The notes under the pieces were generated by a model. The model saw only the letters and a program-made list of their open reading frames with translations, was not told the origin of the DNA and ran no database searches. Below, piece by piece: positions 52,255 through 63,412 of a stretch of 64,000 nt of DNA. Source of the DNA: Peromyscus leucopus (lineage: Eukaryota; Chordata; Mammalia; Rodentia; Cricetidae); assembly GCF_004664715.2 (NCBI RefSeq), contig NC_051069.1, positions 686,001-750,000 on the forward strand, read 5' to 3'. The translations under genes and the position numbers were made by a program. Every line of letters begins with the position of its first letter. The stretch's first letter is position 1.

Positions 52255-52459
52255 TATTTTAATAATTAATTTATTTGTATTTTATGTGCATTGGTGTTTT
52301 GCCTGCATGTATGTCTGCGTAAGGGTGTCAGATCCCCTGGAACAGAAGTTACAGACAGTTGTGAGCTGCCATGTGGGTACTGAGAATCTGGGAATTGAAC
52401 CCTGGTCCTCTGGAAGAGCAGTCAGTGCTCTTAACCACTGCGACATCTCTCCAGCCCCA
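52255..52459 (-). repeat. B3/B2-type SINE
   Basis: TATTTTATGTGCATTGGTGT, GCCTGCATGTATGTCTGCGT, AGATCCCCTGGAACAGAAGT, GCTGCCATGTGGGTACTGAG, head CTGCGACATCTCTCCAGCCC. Near full length. TAAGGAATAA occurs on both sides (about 52244 and 52465), a probable target duplication. Confidence 0.95.
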
Positions 52460-52489
52460 TAAGTAAGGAATAAATTTTAACAACAACCA

Positions 52490-53190
52490 AAAAAATCTGT
52501 AAAACCTCAACACTGAAAACTAGCCAGTTCTTCAAACTGTTTAAGATCTCAACAAGTGGATAGCTGCACTGCTATCCATCTTTATAAACTGGAAGATGAT
52601 GTTCTAATATTGTAAGTTCTTTCCAAATGGGTCTAAAAGTTTTAATGCAGCCCCAGTTATAATTCTGTCAGGGATTACTTTGTGTGAGAATTAATAAGCT
52701 CACTATAAAAACTTTGGAAATACAAATGGCCTGGAATATCAAAAGCACTGTTTCTTCAGATGAACAAAGTTGAGGAATTTATCTCCTTAACTACATGGCT
52801 TAGTAAAAGCTACAATAACTAAGCAGTGTGACATGATTGGAAACCATTACCCCGGCCAAGATGCCCCGCAAAATAGAGCCCAGAATTTACAAATACTTCC
52901 CTGATTCGTTTTATTTTCAGTTGTATTTTGCCCATGAAAATGTGTCCATATCTATATGAGCAAATGTGAGCATCATTCTTTCTTTACACTAAACATGAAG
53001 AGTATTCAAGATGAATCCTGGACTTGAATGTAGAAGCTAAAACTATAAGATTTTAAGAAGGAAATATGCAAGAATGTTCTCACCAATGTCATGGTAAGCA
53101 AAGGATTCCTATACAAAACCAAGAGAAATAAACTCAGACTTAATCAAAACTAAAGGATTTGCTGATCAGAAGATAATACTGTGATACAAA
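52490..53190 (+). mobile_element. second ancient L1 (ORF2) fragment
   Basis: Follows L1 ORF2 order: GAAAACTAGCCAGTTCTTCA, TTTATAAACTGGAAGATGAT, AATGCAGCCCCAGTTATAAT, AAAAGCTACAATAACTAAGC, then GTAGAAGCTAAAACTATAAG and CTTAATCAAAACTAAAGGAT. The content partly overlaps the pieces at 49020-49800, so this is a different copy. Coding frames are destroyed. Confidence 0.7.
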
Positions 53191-53216
53191 AGAACTCCTA
53201 TGAAACTTCTCTGGTT

Positions 53217-53418
53217 TTAGTTGGAGTTTTTGTTTTCTATTCGTTTGGTTTGTTGTTGTTTTGAGACAGGGTTTCTTTGTGTTACAGTCCCAGCTGTCCT
53301 GGATCTCACTCTGTAGACCAGGCTGGCCTTGAACTCACAAAGATCCACCTGCCTCTGCATCCTGAGTGCTGGGATTAAAGGTATGTGCCACCATTGCCCA
53401 GGCAGCTAATTGGAGTTT
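53217..53418 (-). repeat. B1 SINE
   Basis: Body 53250-53405: TTGTTGTTTTGAGACAGGGT, CCAGGCTGGCCTTGAACTCA, GTGCTGGGATTAAAGGTATG. AGTTGGAGTTTT and AATTGGAGTTTT on either side (53217-53228, 53407-53418) are a near-perfect target duplication. Confidence 0.95.
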
Positions 53419-53419
53419 T

Positions 53420-54600
53420 AAATGCAGTATATTAAGGAGTTTGCAGCCCCTTTCTAGGCTTCTATCTGTGATAATTTCAAAAACATGATCATTTTTACTT
53501 GGAAACAGATTCATAGCTGTAAATTAATTTAGTAACCTAAGTAATTGTTTTGATTTTTAGGTAGACTTTTATTTGAGGTCATTCTCTTATAAATTTCTAC
53601 AAATTTTAATTCTTATGTTCTCTTTTTATTGAATGGAAAATGTTGAGGAAACAGGTCCATGTATATTATAAGATTGTTTAGAACATAAGGAAATAAATTA
53701 AGTATTTTTTTGTTTTACTTTATAAATAAAGAATTGATCCAAGCAACAGACTAGAAGATCTGCCCTCCACAGGCTGGGGGATATCAAGCTATGTACATGT
53801 AGAAGGTAATTAGAATTATTGAATAATTTGTAATAATTCTCAAATTGTGCAAGTATAATTTGACACTCAAAAATTAACATGATTTTTATATAAGGACTAG
53901 TTTTTAATAATGTATAAAATTCGAAGGCTATAGAAGATGGATTAAATTTGACATAGTAAAAGGGGAGGCCTACTGGGGAAAGACAAGCAGGACCCAGTGC
54001 ATCCTGAGTTTTTCTGGTTCCTTTTTTATCCCAGCAAAACAACAAATTATTGTGAGGTTGGTTGCTTATTTGTCTTTCTGCTACTTTATTTAGATCATAC
54101 CAAACAGAAGTTATCAGTAATCTGTTATGCATAAAAAATTACCTTAATGTGTATTTTAACAATAACAACATTTTTCTTTGGCTTGAATGGAATGTTTGCT
54201 TAATAGTGTGAGATAGTTGGATGATAAGGAAAGAGCTAGCATACCTAACCAGAGTTTATCTTTTATCCTGCAATAATTTTGCCATAAGTGGAAGCCTGAT
54301 AAAAAGAAATTTTTCTTAACAAAGTGAGATATGGATGTGTGGGAGATTGGCCAGAGACGTGGAAACTGTATTGGAAATAGCTTTGCTCCAGACCACATGA
54401 AAAGCACAGTGAGATGGAAGATAATGTTAACCTTGTGTTATAAATAATTTAAAATTTTCTAGCAAATAATCTTTTTAAAGAAAAGGTTAAATTTCACACA
54501 ATGTAATTCCAACACCTAATAGTTAGAGGTAAAAGGTTCAGTATTTGAAGCTGATGACTTAGGGATTCTTGCAAGTTAGAGTTCCATCAAAAGACTGTCT
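53420..54600. other. unique AT-rich DNA with a 144-codon open frame of doubtful meaning
   Basis: A minus-strand frame at 53698-54132 is the second-longest in the window. Its translation shows no domain, signal peptide or splice context, and composition follows the local AT-rich DNA. I treat it as non-coding. The rest holds no recognised repeat. Confidence 0.45.
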
Positions 54601-54605
54601 TTTAA

Positions 54606-54760
54606 AAACAAAACAAAACAAAACCCAAGGTCCTGGAGAGATCGCTTAGTAGCTAAGAGTGCATAGGAGGACCAAGGTTTAGTTCTCAGCACTGACACTG
54701 GATAGCTTACAGTCATAAGTAATTTCCCCTTATCCGTAAATAAATGTGTTAAGATGATGT
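54606..54760 (+). repeat. B3/B2-type SINE, diverged, after an (AAAAC)n tract
   Basis: (AAAAC)n at 54606-54625, then GGTCCTGGAGAGATCGCTTA, GTTTAGTTCTCAGCACTGAC and TTACAGTCATAAGTAATTTC. The 3' part is eroded. Confidence 0.72.
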
Positions 54761-54769
54761 TACAGAACT

Positions 54770-55380
54770 AATTTAAAGGAGAATCCAAACCGTGATTTTC
54801 ATAGAGCAAAATACAGAACTATTCGAATGCAAAGGCTCATTTTACCTGGGAGTGTGTGGGAAGTGGGATGTGTTGAAGATGGTGTAGGTTGTTCATACCT
54901 CTGCTAGACAGCATTGTTTATCAAGTCTATGACAGTTATTTTGCAATATTACTAGTAATTTATAACTTGGGGAATTAAAATTGCTACTAGAGTGGAAACA
55001 GCTTACAGGAAGCAGGCTGTCAGCCAACCCCACCTACTTTCTAATTGGAAAGTGGCCATTTCCATTCCTTATGGATTAGTAAAATGTTTCTGCTTCTTTC
55101 TGCTTTGGTGTCAGAGTTGTGTACTAGTAATAGAGATGGTCCGGCCTGCTAGGTGTGTACGTTTTCTGTCTGGTTCTTTACAGAACCCGTTCTGATCTTG
55201 ATAATAGTTTTCCAACAAAGTATTAATTTTTTTCCCCAAGCATGTATGTTTCTGATAATTCTTACAATCAGAGCCTGTCATCTGTGGCCAGTGTTTACTA
55301 GCCTGTTCCTTTTCTAAGAGGATGGAAGACGAAGGTTTTAAAGGGCACTCCAGTCTTTCCTTAAAGAACAGCAAACCTAC
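54770..55380. other. unique DNA, possibly conserved
   Basis: No repeat recognised. The section 54990-55330 has balanced composition and no slippage tracts. It could be conserved, but I have no direct evidence. Confidence 0.35.
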
Positions 55381-55381
55381 A

Positions 55382-55505
55382 GTGGTTTGATTGGAATGTC
55401 TCCATATTCTCAGGCATTTGAAACTCGGTCCCCAGTTGGCGGTGCTGCTTGGAAGGTTTATGAGGTGTGACCTTCCTGGAAGAAGAGTGTACTGGGGTCA
55501 GGCTA
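55382..55505. mobile_element. truncated rodent hAT-like repeat (opposite orientation to 48664)
   Basis: AGTGGTTTGATTGGAATGTC, GCATTTGAAACTCGGTCCCC, AGTTGGCGGTGCTGCTTGGA, and GTGTGACCTTCCTGGAAGAA. Only the terminal third remains. Confidence 0.7.
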
Positions 55506-55518
55506 AGAAGCAGTAAGA

Positions 55519-55872
55519 AGGGGTTCGGAAAATGGCTCCATCAATAAAGTGCCTGCCACACAAGCATAAAGACCTGAGTTTGGATCCCCAGGAACCACAT
55601 AAATAATGGGATATGGCACCGTGTATCTATAATCACGTTATGGAGAGGGAGATCAGCAGCAGGTGCCTGGAGTTCATTTGCCAGGTACTCTATCAGCTCC
55701 AAGGTTCATGAAAAGTCCTTGTCTCAAAAAGTAAGGTTGAGAGCCGTAGAAGACAACTGACATCTGAATTAGACACATAACATATATGTATACACCTGCA
55801 TGCACACTTGCATATCTCTGTATCCCCATACAAACATGTACATATACCTCATTACACACAAAAATCAAAAGA
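55519..55872 (+). repeat. long B4-type composite SINE
   Basis: ID-like head GGGTTCGGAAAATGGCTCCA, AAGACCTGAGTTTGGATCCC, then a B1-like part (ATCTATAATCACGTTATGGA, TGCCTGGAGTTCATTTGCCA) and a tail with ACACTTGC and ATACACC words. Moderately diverged. Confidence 0.85.
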
Positions 55873-56044
55873 TATAAACTCCTTGGTTCTGATCCCTACC
55901 CTGTCTAAGGACCTTGTTGCCATTGAGGAAATCAAGGATTTTTCTGCTCACAGACAGGAAAAGGGATGCCAGATCTGATAAGACCAAAAACAAGTTCAGA
56001 CATAACAATTCACATGGTAGAGTGAGAAAACTGACTCAGACAAG

Positions 56045-56049
<5 letters not shown>

Positions 56050-56093
<44 letters not shown>
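56050..56093. repeat. (CA)n microsatellite
   Basis: About 22 CA units. The TH-repeat in the frame at 55914 is a translation of this tract. Confidence 0.97.
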
Positions 56094-56095
<2 letters not shown>

Positions 56096-56109
56096 AAATA
56101 AATAAATAA

Positions 56110-57725
56110 AAATGTAAGTAAGATTTTAAGAAAAAAAACCAGTTTTTAAAAAATCAATTCTGTGATCCCTATAGTGACAAAGGAAAGGCTTTCTAGTTGG
56201 TATTGGTGATCCATCTAAGGCAGGACACTAGGAATTATTATTGACACTAAATTATGCATGGAATTAATTCTTACTGTATTTGTAACCAGCAGACTAAATG
56301 CCTAACTTGCAAAAACTCCTTCCTAGAGAGAGATGCAAGCAATGTCTATTTTTTTTTTCTCCAAAAATCAAGGCATCATTTCACCAAAGTTCACCCTGGG
56401 AAACCAATGAGTTTATTGGGCTTCCTTGCAGAGAATAGGCAAGGGTTTTCTTCAGAGAATGTGGGTGGTGTTTCTTTCCTCAGCAGGTCACAGCTGGAAA
56501 ACCTTTACCCAGCAGGGATGAGAGCTTCCCCAAAGCCATATAGATGGAGCTTCTTGTCTCTCCATTCTATAGATTCCAGTGCCATCCCTGGGCCACGTGC
56601 AGTTAAGGGAGAATTGCATTCAGTATGTAGTATCTGCAGGATACTCAGATGAGGATCTTGTGACCCTTCCCATTCCTTCTTAAGAAGGTGTAAACTGTCA
56701 CAAGCCCAATTGAACAATCTTTTTTTTGGGGGGGGGGTGGCAAGGAAATGCAGCTGAACTCCCTAGATTGTGGTTACTTGGCTTGAAAGTCAACCGCTTA
56801 CATGACAAAACAGCATGTGATTAAATTTGATACAGTGATCAGATTTGCAGGTCTATTAGGTTGATGTGGGTGATGCATAGTGGCCTTTATTTTTTAACTT
56901 TATTTTTTTTACTTTAACTTTTTTATTATTTAGCTTGGTCACTGCAGTACTCTCTGAAAAAATGTTGCTAATGCTGCTTGCTATCCAAGGACCTTAAAAC
57001 CTCAAGCTGTATTATCTACCTAAGACTAAATAGCGTATAAATGTTAGTGCTTAGGAGAGAATGGTTGAAGTAATAGACTCCATGTTTTAGGTTTCAAAGG
57101 AAGGAAATAAAATCATGATTAAACTTTAGAACTATTGGGGAAGAGGTTAAGATTAGGTCATGAGGTAAAAGAGCATCTGCAGTAGGAAGGGGTGGGGGCA
57201 CTGTATAATCAGGAGGCTGTGTCACAGAATATTATTAGATTTACTGTGCTGCAGTGTTCTCTTTTGGGGAGTGGATTATTAAATTGATGATTGGAGGATT
57301 GTTGGAGCCAGGAAGGATGGAGAAGACACTGCTATCTCTTAGATCGAAGTTCAACCTCTGCCCATGTCCGTGTTCTCCTGAAGTAGCATATGAAAGGAGC
57401 CGCAAACACACAGTAGTCAAGTCAGAACGTTTTTTTGAAGATCTGAACCGTGTAATTTAATCAAGGATTCATGAGTTTAGAACATAGTAAAACAAATTTT
57501 GTGGGAGGGAAATCTTAAAGTATCAAGTATTAAACAGTTATAATTTCCTACCAATGAGAATTAGATTTTTGCATGAGTTACATGATTTTTGCAATGAAAA
57601 ACCTTCACTCACTGTTTCTGATGACTCTAAAAATTGACAGTTGCACTTTTGGGTATGGATTAAATACTATAAAACCTTACACAGTAAATCTTAACATAAT
57701 AAAGGATTATTGTAGTTTCGAAGAT
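56110..57725. other. unique DNA, nothing recognised
   Basis: About 1.6 kb without a named repeat. A 132-codon frame at 56254-56652 contains several cysteines (CICNQQTKCLTCK) but lacks any recognised domain or splice support. G-run at 56724-56739. Confidence 0.4.
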
Positions 57726-57730
57726 TATTG

Positions 57731-57872
57731 TCGATAGGCGGTAGACCCACACACCCTTAATCCCAGGACTGGGGAGGCAGAAGCATGCAGATCTCTGGGT
57801 TCAACTACAGTGCGAGTTCCAGGACAGCCAGGGCTACACAGAGAGACCCTGTCTTGAAAAACAAAACAGATT
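57731..57872 (+). repeat. B1 SINE, diverged
   Basis: CGATAGGCGGTAGACCCACA, CTTAATCCCAGGACTGGGGA, GTTCCAGGACAGCCAGGGCT and AGACCCTGTCTTGAAAAAC. Confidence 0.93.
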
Positions 57873-57934
57873 ATTAGCAGTTTTGAACATTTGGAAATGG
57901 CAAAATAGTGTTTTTTTTTTTTAAGTAACTTTTC

Positions 57935-58165
57935 TCATTGCTGTGATCAAATACCATAGGAGCAGAAACCTAAAGGAAGAAGTTATATTTGGCTCATAAT
58001 ACAGTCCATCCTGAAGAGGAAAGCATGGCGGGAAAATCAAACAGGTCATTGGATCCAGTTAGGAAGCAGGGAGGGATGATTGCTAGTACTCAGTTCACTT
58101 TCTTCTTTTTATTCAGCATGGAACCTTGGCTCATGGAATGTTGCTATGCACATTGAAGATGGTTT
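57935..58165. mobile_element. rodent hAT-like repeat, same family as 27494 (opposite strand)
   Basis: TTTCTCATTGCTGTGATCAA, ATACCATAGGAGCAGAAACC, TCATAATACAGTCCATCCTG, GAAGCAGGGAGGGATGATTG and TTCTTTTTATTCAGCATGGA. This is the reverse complement of the element at 27494, truncated at its far end. Confidence 0.72.
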
Positions 58166-58169
58166 CTCT

Positions 58170-59400
58170 CCCTTTTCAGCTAATCCTTGGTAGAAACACT
58201 ATCTAGACATCCAAGAATGTGTTTTTATGGTGATTCTTAGTCCAGTCAAATGACAATCAAGATGCAGGTCAAGATGCATTACAAGCAGCAACTTTGTGTC
58301 ATCAACGATTGAAATTGGGTTATTGGTACAAGGTTTATTGTACCATCTTGTATTTTCATGTAGACATGAAATTTTCCAGAGTGTCTTGAAGGTGTCCAGG
58401 TGTAGGTTCATTAGCTATTACATGCTAACTATAATGCTAGATAGAGCTAGGTGTGACTCTTCTGTATACTGAGTGAAAATTGGTTTTGTGTGAAAGCTTT
58501 GAAGAAAAAATTGTTTCAGAACATTATTGTGTTCCCAGAGCCTTAGGTTGCCTTCATAATACTGTCACAAAACCCATGTTGTTACCTTACTTAGCTAGAG
58601 TTGGTTCTTTAATATTCACCAAAAAAAGCCCGTAAGTCATACTGGTAGCTCTGTAGGAAAATATCCACAGGGGCCTTTTGACAGAAAGTTTCTAAATTCA
58701 AATATTCAGAAAAACTTTTTACTTGAGAGGAGGTATGTTCAGGAGTGAGGGAGTGTCTCATTCTTTCAGTCTGGGTTGGCTAGAACCAGTACTCTTCTTT
58801 GAGACCCCAGTTCCTGGGGTACAGCATGGACCACCACAGCAAAACAAAACACACTTGGACTATGGTCACTACTGACCCAATTTGAGTCTGCCTTTATGAA
58901 ATCCCTGAGTGATGGTTTGGAAGTGGGTTCCTTCCACAAACCTGTAAAATCCTTTTTAAAGTTGTCCTGTTTGTCATTCCCTAATATTTTCAGATGACTC
59001 TGAGCTTGTCTTCTTCTTGTGGCTTTATTTCCTGGAAGTATTTTTTTTCTCTTTCTTATGCTAAGCATGCACTTGGCAATATACACATGCCCTCCCTCCA
59101 AGTTTTTCTTAATTCCTCTAGAACTTAGATCTCTTACTCTGATAACTTTTCATTGGTAGGTACAAAATTTGGGAGAAAGTTTGAAAGTTTTCATTAAAAA
59201 TTAACTATTAAGATAATAAGATTTCTCTGCTGCTGATACTTAAAGAACATTTTTAAAATGTGAGCTATTCGGTTGGCATGCTTTAAAAACTTAATCACAC
59301 ATTGGTAGTTCATTTTCTCTTTTAAAGCCAGAGAGATTGGGCAAATTTCTTTGGTAAGATGTGTATAATGGATGGCTGCCATTGTCTTCTCAAACCTGCA
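58170..59400. other. unique DNA, nothing recognised
   Basis: No repeat family recognised. A 111-codon minus-strand frame (58766-59101) shows no domain or splice support. Confidence 0.4.
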
Positions 59401-59639
59401 TGATATTTAAAAGCATAGACAATGATGATCAAATTGTTTAGAATTGATGTTGAGATGATAAGATTTGTAATGTTAGAAAACCTGTGTGGTTGTGGCTAGT
59501 TACTGACTGAGGAAGTCATTCAGAGAAGCTCAGATTCTGTATAGTATACCTGAACATGCTCCCTTTCCAGCTCCCACCCTGAATTAATACAGTGTCCAAA
59601 GTGTTGGTAATGACTTGAAGCTATGCAGGTTACACAAAG

Positions 59640-59975
59640 CTTTTAATGAAATCTTGTCTTAGACAAAACACTTTGAGGGTTGTAATTAACAGCTCATTTT
59701 CTGCAGTTCTATTGATTACTCATTCATGATCCTTTGTTCTCAGAATGATAACCACCAGCATGGATGTCACTATCTGATGAGATTCTCGGGACAGAATTCT
59801 TCAATAGCTTGTAGATAATTGCTGACACCCCTGAAATTTCAATGTAAATGAATTAGCATCATAAAACAATTATTTTATAAATGTCAGTGTTTGCCAAAGT
59901 TAAAATTTATTGCAGTCTGTTTTTTAGTCATTTATTGAAAATTAACAGACTGATGTATTAAAGGCCTCTTACTGT
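59640..59975. promoter_or_regulatory. candidate conserved non-coding element
   Basis: Repeat-free block with GGTTGTAATTAACAGCTCAT, TGATTACTCATTCATGATCC, TAGATAATTGCTGACACCCC and AAATGAATTAGCATCATAAA. Homeodomain cores are dense, as at 9.5-10.1 and 47.3 kb. GTAATTAACAG is shared exactly with the 9.9 kb block. Function is inference. Confidence 0.42.
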
Positions 59976-60191
59976 TTGCCCTGAGTTGTCACCCTCTCAG
60001 AGATGGCACTGAGTGCAGCTTGAAGGACTTCTTGGTCACCCTGCAGTCAGTCACCTGTCATCGTCTCTGAAACTTCAAGTGGAGCCACAGTCAAACTACT
60101 GTGATTTTTGTTTTGAAAATGAATGAAATACACGTTAAAGAAAAATGGCTGCAACATTTTACTAATTTTGCTCAGAGAACAGTTTTGTTTC

Positions 60192-60196
<5 letters not shown>

Positions 60197-60248
<52 letters not shown>

Positions 60249-60249
60249 A
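60197..60249. repeat. (GT)n-(GA)n compound microsatellite
   Basis: About 20 GT units, then six GA units and AAAAG. Same layout as at the left window edge. Confidence 0.96.
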
Positions 60250-60505
60250 AAGTCTTTATTTGTTAATGCTTGAGTGATTGGCATTACACATCATCCTTGA
60301 AATTTAAAATATAATACAATGGGATCCTTCTTTGAGAAATCATTTCCACACTTGATGTAATATTTTCTATTAAGTTCAACTCTCTGAAATCTTGTAAGAA
60401 AAACAAACATTATGGATCATGCTTCTGTTAAAAGAAGTAGAAAAGAATTACCGAAGCAGATTTTGGGTTAGTCCAAGCTTCTTGGTAGGAAGTGTTACTC
60501 CTATG

Positions 60506-60990
60506 TTTTTTTTTTCAGTTGCATTCATTTTATTTTTCTTTTTCTTTTATTTTACAATACTATTCAGTTCTACATTACTATTCAGTTCTACATAACAGCC
60601 ACAGATTCCCTTGTTCTCCCCCTTCCTGCCCCCTCCCCTTCCCCCCAGCCTACCCCCCATTCCCACCACCTCCAGATCAAGGCCACCCCCGAGGACTGAG
60701 ATCGACCTGATAGACTCAGTCCAGGCAGGTCCAGTCCCCTCCTCCCAGATTGAGCCAAGCGTCCCTGTATAAGTCCCAGGTTTCAAACAGCTATCTCATG
60801 CAGCGAGCCCAGGACCTGGTACCACTGCCTAGATGCCTCCCAAACAGATCAAGCCAATCAACTGTCTTACCTATTCAGAGGGCCTGATCCAGTTGGGGGC
60901 CCCTCAGCCTTTGGTTCATAGTTCATGTGTTTCCATTCATTTGGCTATTTGTCCCTGTGCTTTATCCAACCTTGGTTTCAACAGTTTTGT
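60506..60990 (-). mobile_element. 5'-truncated young L1, 3' untranslated region
   Basis: On the minus strand it ends in a poly(A) tail (T-run 60506-60515) preceded by AAAATAAAAG-type polyadenylation signals. Upstream lie GAACAAGGGAATCTGTGGCT, a G-rich tract (antisense of 60617-60660), then TTGATCTGGAGGTGGTGGGA and CTGATCCAGTTGG antisense text. This is the rodent L1 3' UTR pattern. The antisense proline-rich frame and the sense glycine-rich frame are by-products. Confidence 0.88.
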
Positions 60991-61309
60991 GTCTTGATCA
61001 TCAGCAGAAGAGGTTTTTGAGTGCTGGGAATGGAACTGTTGCCAAGATAGTGCTTTGTTTTTCTGTTTAATTCAAACATATCTCCTCCTTGAGAGGACCA
61101 ACCTTTTGAACAGCTGCTTGCCTTTATGTAGTAAGACTGTGTACAATTTTATGAATGTAAAGGAGGCATGAAATTAGACATTGCATAGGCTATATGCCGC
61201 AGAAATATTTTGAGATACATGACTCTAGTATTCCCAATTTTATTTTCCTAGAAAACAAATTAATGATAAGGACTCAGTACTTCAAGTTTTTTAATCTTAA
61301 AATAATACT

Positions 61310-61438
61310 TCATTTTTTTTTTTAAGATAACATTTTATTCCACAGACCAGGCTGGCCTCTGCCTTGTTATAACCCTCCCATCTCAGCTTTCCAATGCCAG
61401 ATTTACAGGTGTGTGTCACCACTTCCAGCCGGGTGCTT
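61310..61438 (-). repeat. diverged B1-like SINE
   Basis: T-run, CCACAGACCAGGCTGGCCTC, CATCTCAGCTTTCCAATGCC and GTGTGTGTCACCACTTCCAG. The middle third is deleted. Confidence 0.8.
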
Positions 61439-61439
61439 A

Positions 61440-62835
61440 TAGTTTTTGACATAGAGTTAATTAGGGTCTTATTTAATCTGAAGCTAGAAATAGATTTGAG
61501 TATATTTAGTAAGTATTTACACCAATCCATTTAATGGTAAAAAATAGTCGGAAAAAGCAAGGATACATTTACCATCTGCTTGTGTTTTCCCTTGTAAAGA
61601 TAAAAGATATGCATATTATGGCTGTCTGACTCTGAATCCTTTTAGCTGTTTTGCATAAATCTTCTTTCCTATAAAATCACATTTATACTCTTTTGCAGTC
61701 TAACTAACAGAGTTCACATTAATAATTATGTTGGCCAAGTTAACTACTTTATTCCTTTATGTAACTTTCAGGTCATACTTAAACTAAAGAGCTTTCTTAA
61801 GTTCTCATTTGAGAGCCAAGATAACTCTTGCCTGTGAAAAGGAGGAGAAACGTTAATGATGTATCTCATATAGATTACTAAAGTTCTTTATAAAGAAATT
61901 AGTATTTTTGGTTAGTGGTTTGTCATTTATAATTCAAAATGTTACACCCTAGAGGCGTTCTATATGACTTAGAAAGGATGCTTTTTCATTGAGTGTTACT
62001 CATTGTTCAATATCTATTTACAGATGAAGTTCTAGAAGACTATGAAAAAGGTTTTTTTCTAACAGTGTCGAAAGAAATGAGTGCTATCTTGTTTCAGAGT
62101 ATTCTGCCCTGAATAAAGCAGTTTGTATGGACAAAACTGGTTTACCTGGTTCTCTATCCTCTGGGACATTAATATTCTTTCTGCTTAAGATACCTCTAGG
62201 CCAAGATCAGTACTAATCAATAGTGCTTCTCGTTTATTTTAAAGCATGCAGAAAAGTCAATAATGTGAGCTGGTATCTAATTTTATTTTAGTAGAATAAA
62301 AGTGTAATTTATTATGTTCGCTTTGGTGATAGCTACATGTTTAAGGAAACAAATAAGGGAAATTGTATCATTTTGTTATTGGTATAATATCAAAATATAA
62401 GGCTTTTGTAATTTTGTTCTATTTTTTAGGTATATTTTCCTTTGATTTATTGGGCATGGTTTTATTTATTGTCAGATCCTTTCACATGAAATTGTATCCT
62501 AAACTTGGTCTTTATTTCTTTCAGTGCTGAAGTGGGTCTATTTAGTTAACAGAAAATGTTAATGATCTGAAGTGTTAAGGAAACACCCTCCACTGTGTTT
62601 ACTTAGCTTACTCATGTGAATCATAACAGTTGCAGAAATAATTATTGCTCAGATTCAGACAGTGGAGTGAAGAAACAGCCTCTGTATGTTTTTAGCATCA
62701 ATAATCATGGTGAAACAAGAAGAAAGGGCATTTCCTGTCTGGGTTTGTGTGTAGTGGAGGAAAAGGCTTATCAACACTAGAGAGTAACAAGCAATCGTTT
62801 TTTTCCCCTTAAATTTATTTTGTCTTTCTCATTAT
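61440..62835. other. repeat-poor AT-rich stretch
   Basis: About 1.4 kb with no assigned repeat. Segments at about 61590-61760 (AAGATATGCATATTATGGCT, TAATAATTATGTTGGCC) and 62570-62720 (GCAGAAATAATTATTGCTC, GCATCAATAATCATGG) have the look of conserved non-coding DNA, but I cannot test it. Confidence 0.35.
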
Positions 62836-62839
62836 GTAG

Positions 62840-62955
62840 TCGGTACACATCTCCAAAGTCTCCCAGTTTGTCCTCCATAGATAACTCAGCTTTAGGATTT
62901 AGACTACAGAGTCAATTAGAAATTACTCAAATTGTTTTCAAGCTAACATCTTTGT
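62840..62955 (+). CDS. weak candidate exon
   Basis: A good acceptor, with a long pyrimidine-rich run ending TTTCTCATTATGTAG, precedes position 62840. One frame is open to about 62992 and begins RYTSPKSPSLSSIDNS, a phospho-site-like serine/proline string. With two bases carried over, the phase-0 frame of the exon at 44409 would join it in phase. The only donor nearby, TTTGT|GTATGT at 62955, is poor. An alternative is that the acceptor is decoy. No gene recognised. Confidence 0.2.
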
Positions 62956-63129
62956 GTATGTTAATGAGATTCCTGGACTTCAGGAGTCTTGTATGAAGGA
63001 TGAGGATCTCTCAACTGGCCTAGATAAGCTGCTATAAATGATAACTGAGATGGTACATTGGGAAATGCACTAGTGAATCTTTGGTATTGTTTATTATTAT
63101 TTTCTCAAGTCTTTTATTTTGAAACAGTT

Positions 63130-63249
63130 AAGACCCAAAGGGTTGGGGATTTAACTCAGTGGTAGAGCACTTGCCTAGCAATCAAGCAATCACAAGGCCC
63201 TGGATTCAGTCCTCAGCTCTTAAAAAAAAAAAAAAAAAAAGACCCAAAC
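63130..63249 (+). repeat. ID SINE with target duplication
   Basis: GGTTGGGGATTTAACTCAGT, GGTAGAGCACTTGCCTAGCA, then CAAGGCCCTGGATTCAGTCC and an A-run to 63240. AAGACCCAAA flanks it (63130-63139 and 63239-63248). A small internal duplication (AGCAATCAAGCAATC) is unusual for the family. The tRNA-like A and B boxes are recognisable. Confidence 0.95.
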
Positions 63250-63412
63250 AAAAGGTAAATAAGAGTATGATTTTTCATCAAGATTCATCAGTTAATATTT
63301 CATTTTTCAGTGTGTGTACACATTCTATATGTACTCTGTACACACAGAATCATGGGAGAACATGTGATGTTTTTCTGTTCTTGATTGAGGCTAATACAGC
63401 TTGAGTATATTC

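Noticed and set aside
52840..52900. Processed pseudogene reading AAGATGCCCCGCAAAATAG
   Set aside because: It sits within continuous L1 ORF2 homology, so the ATG context is coincidental.
53698..54132. 144-codon minus-strand open frame
   Set aside because: AT-driven composition, no recognised domain, no start or splice context. Kept only as a note in the unique-DNA entry.
56254..56652. 132-codon frame with several cysteines
   Set aside because: The CxxC-like spacing suggested a zinc-binding protein, but only one short cluster exists and no fold or splice support is present.
60492..60786. Proline-rich and glycine-rich frames
   Set aside because: Both strands of the G-rich L1 3' UTR.
62020..62111. 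Possible exon after the CTATTTACAG acceptor, reading DEVLEDYEKGFF
   Set aside because: The acceptor is fair, but the only donor (AAAAAG|GTTTTT) is very weak and a stop follows. Not enough support.
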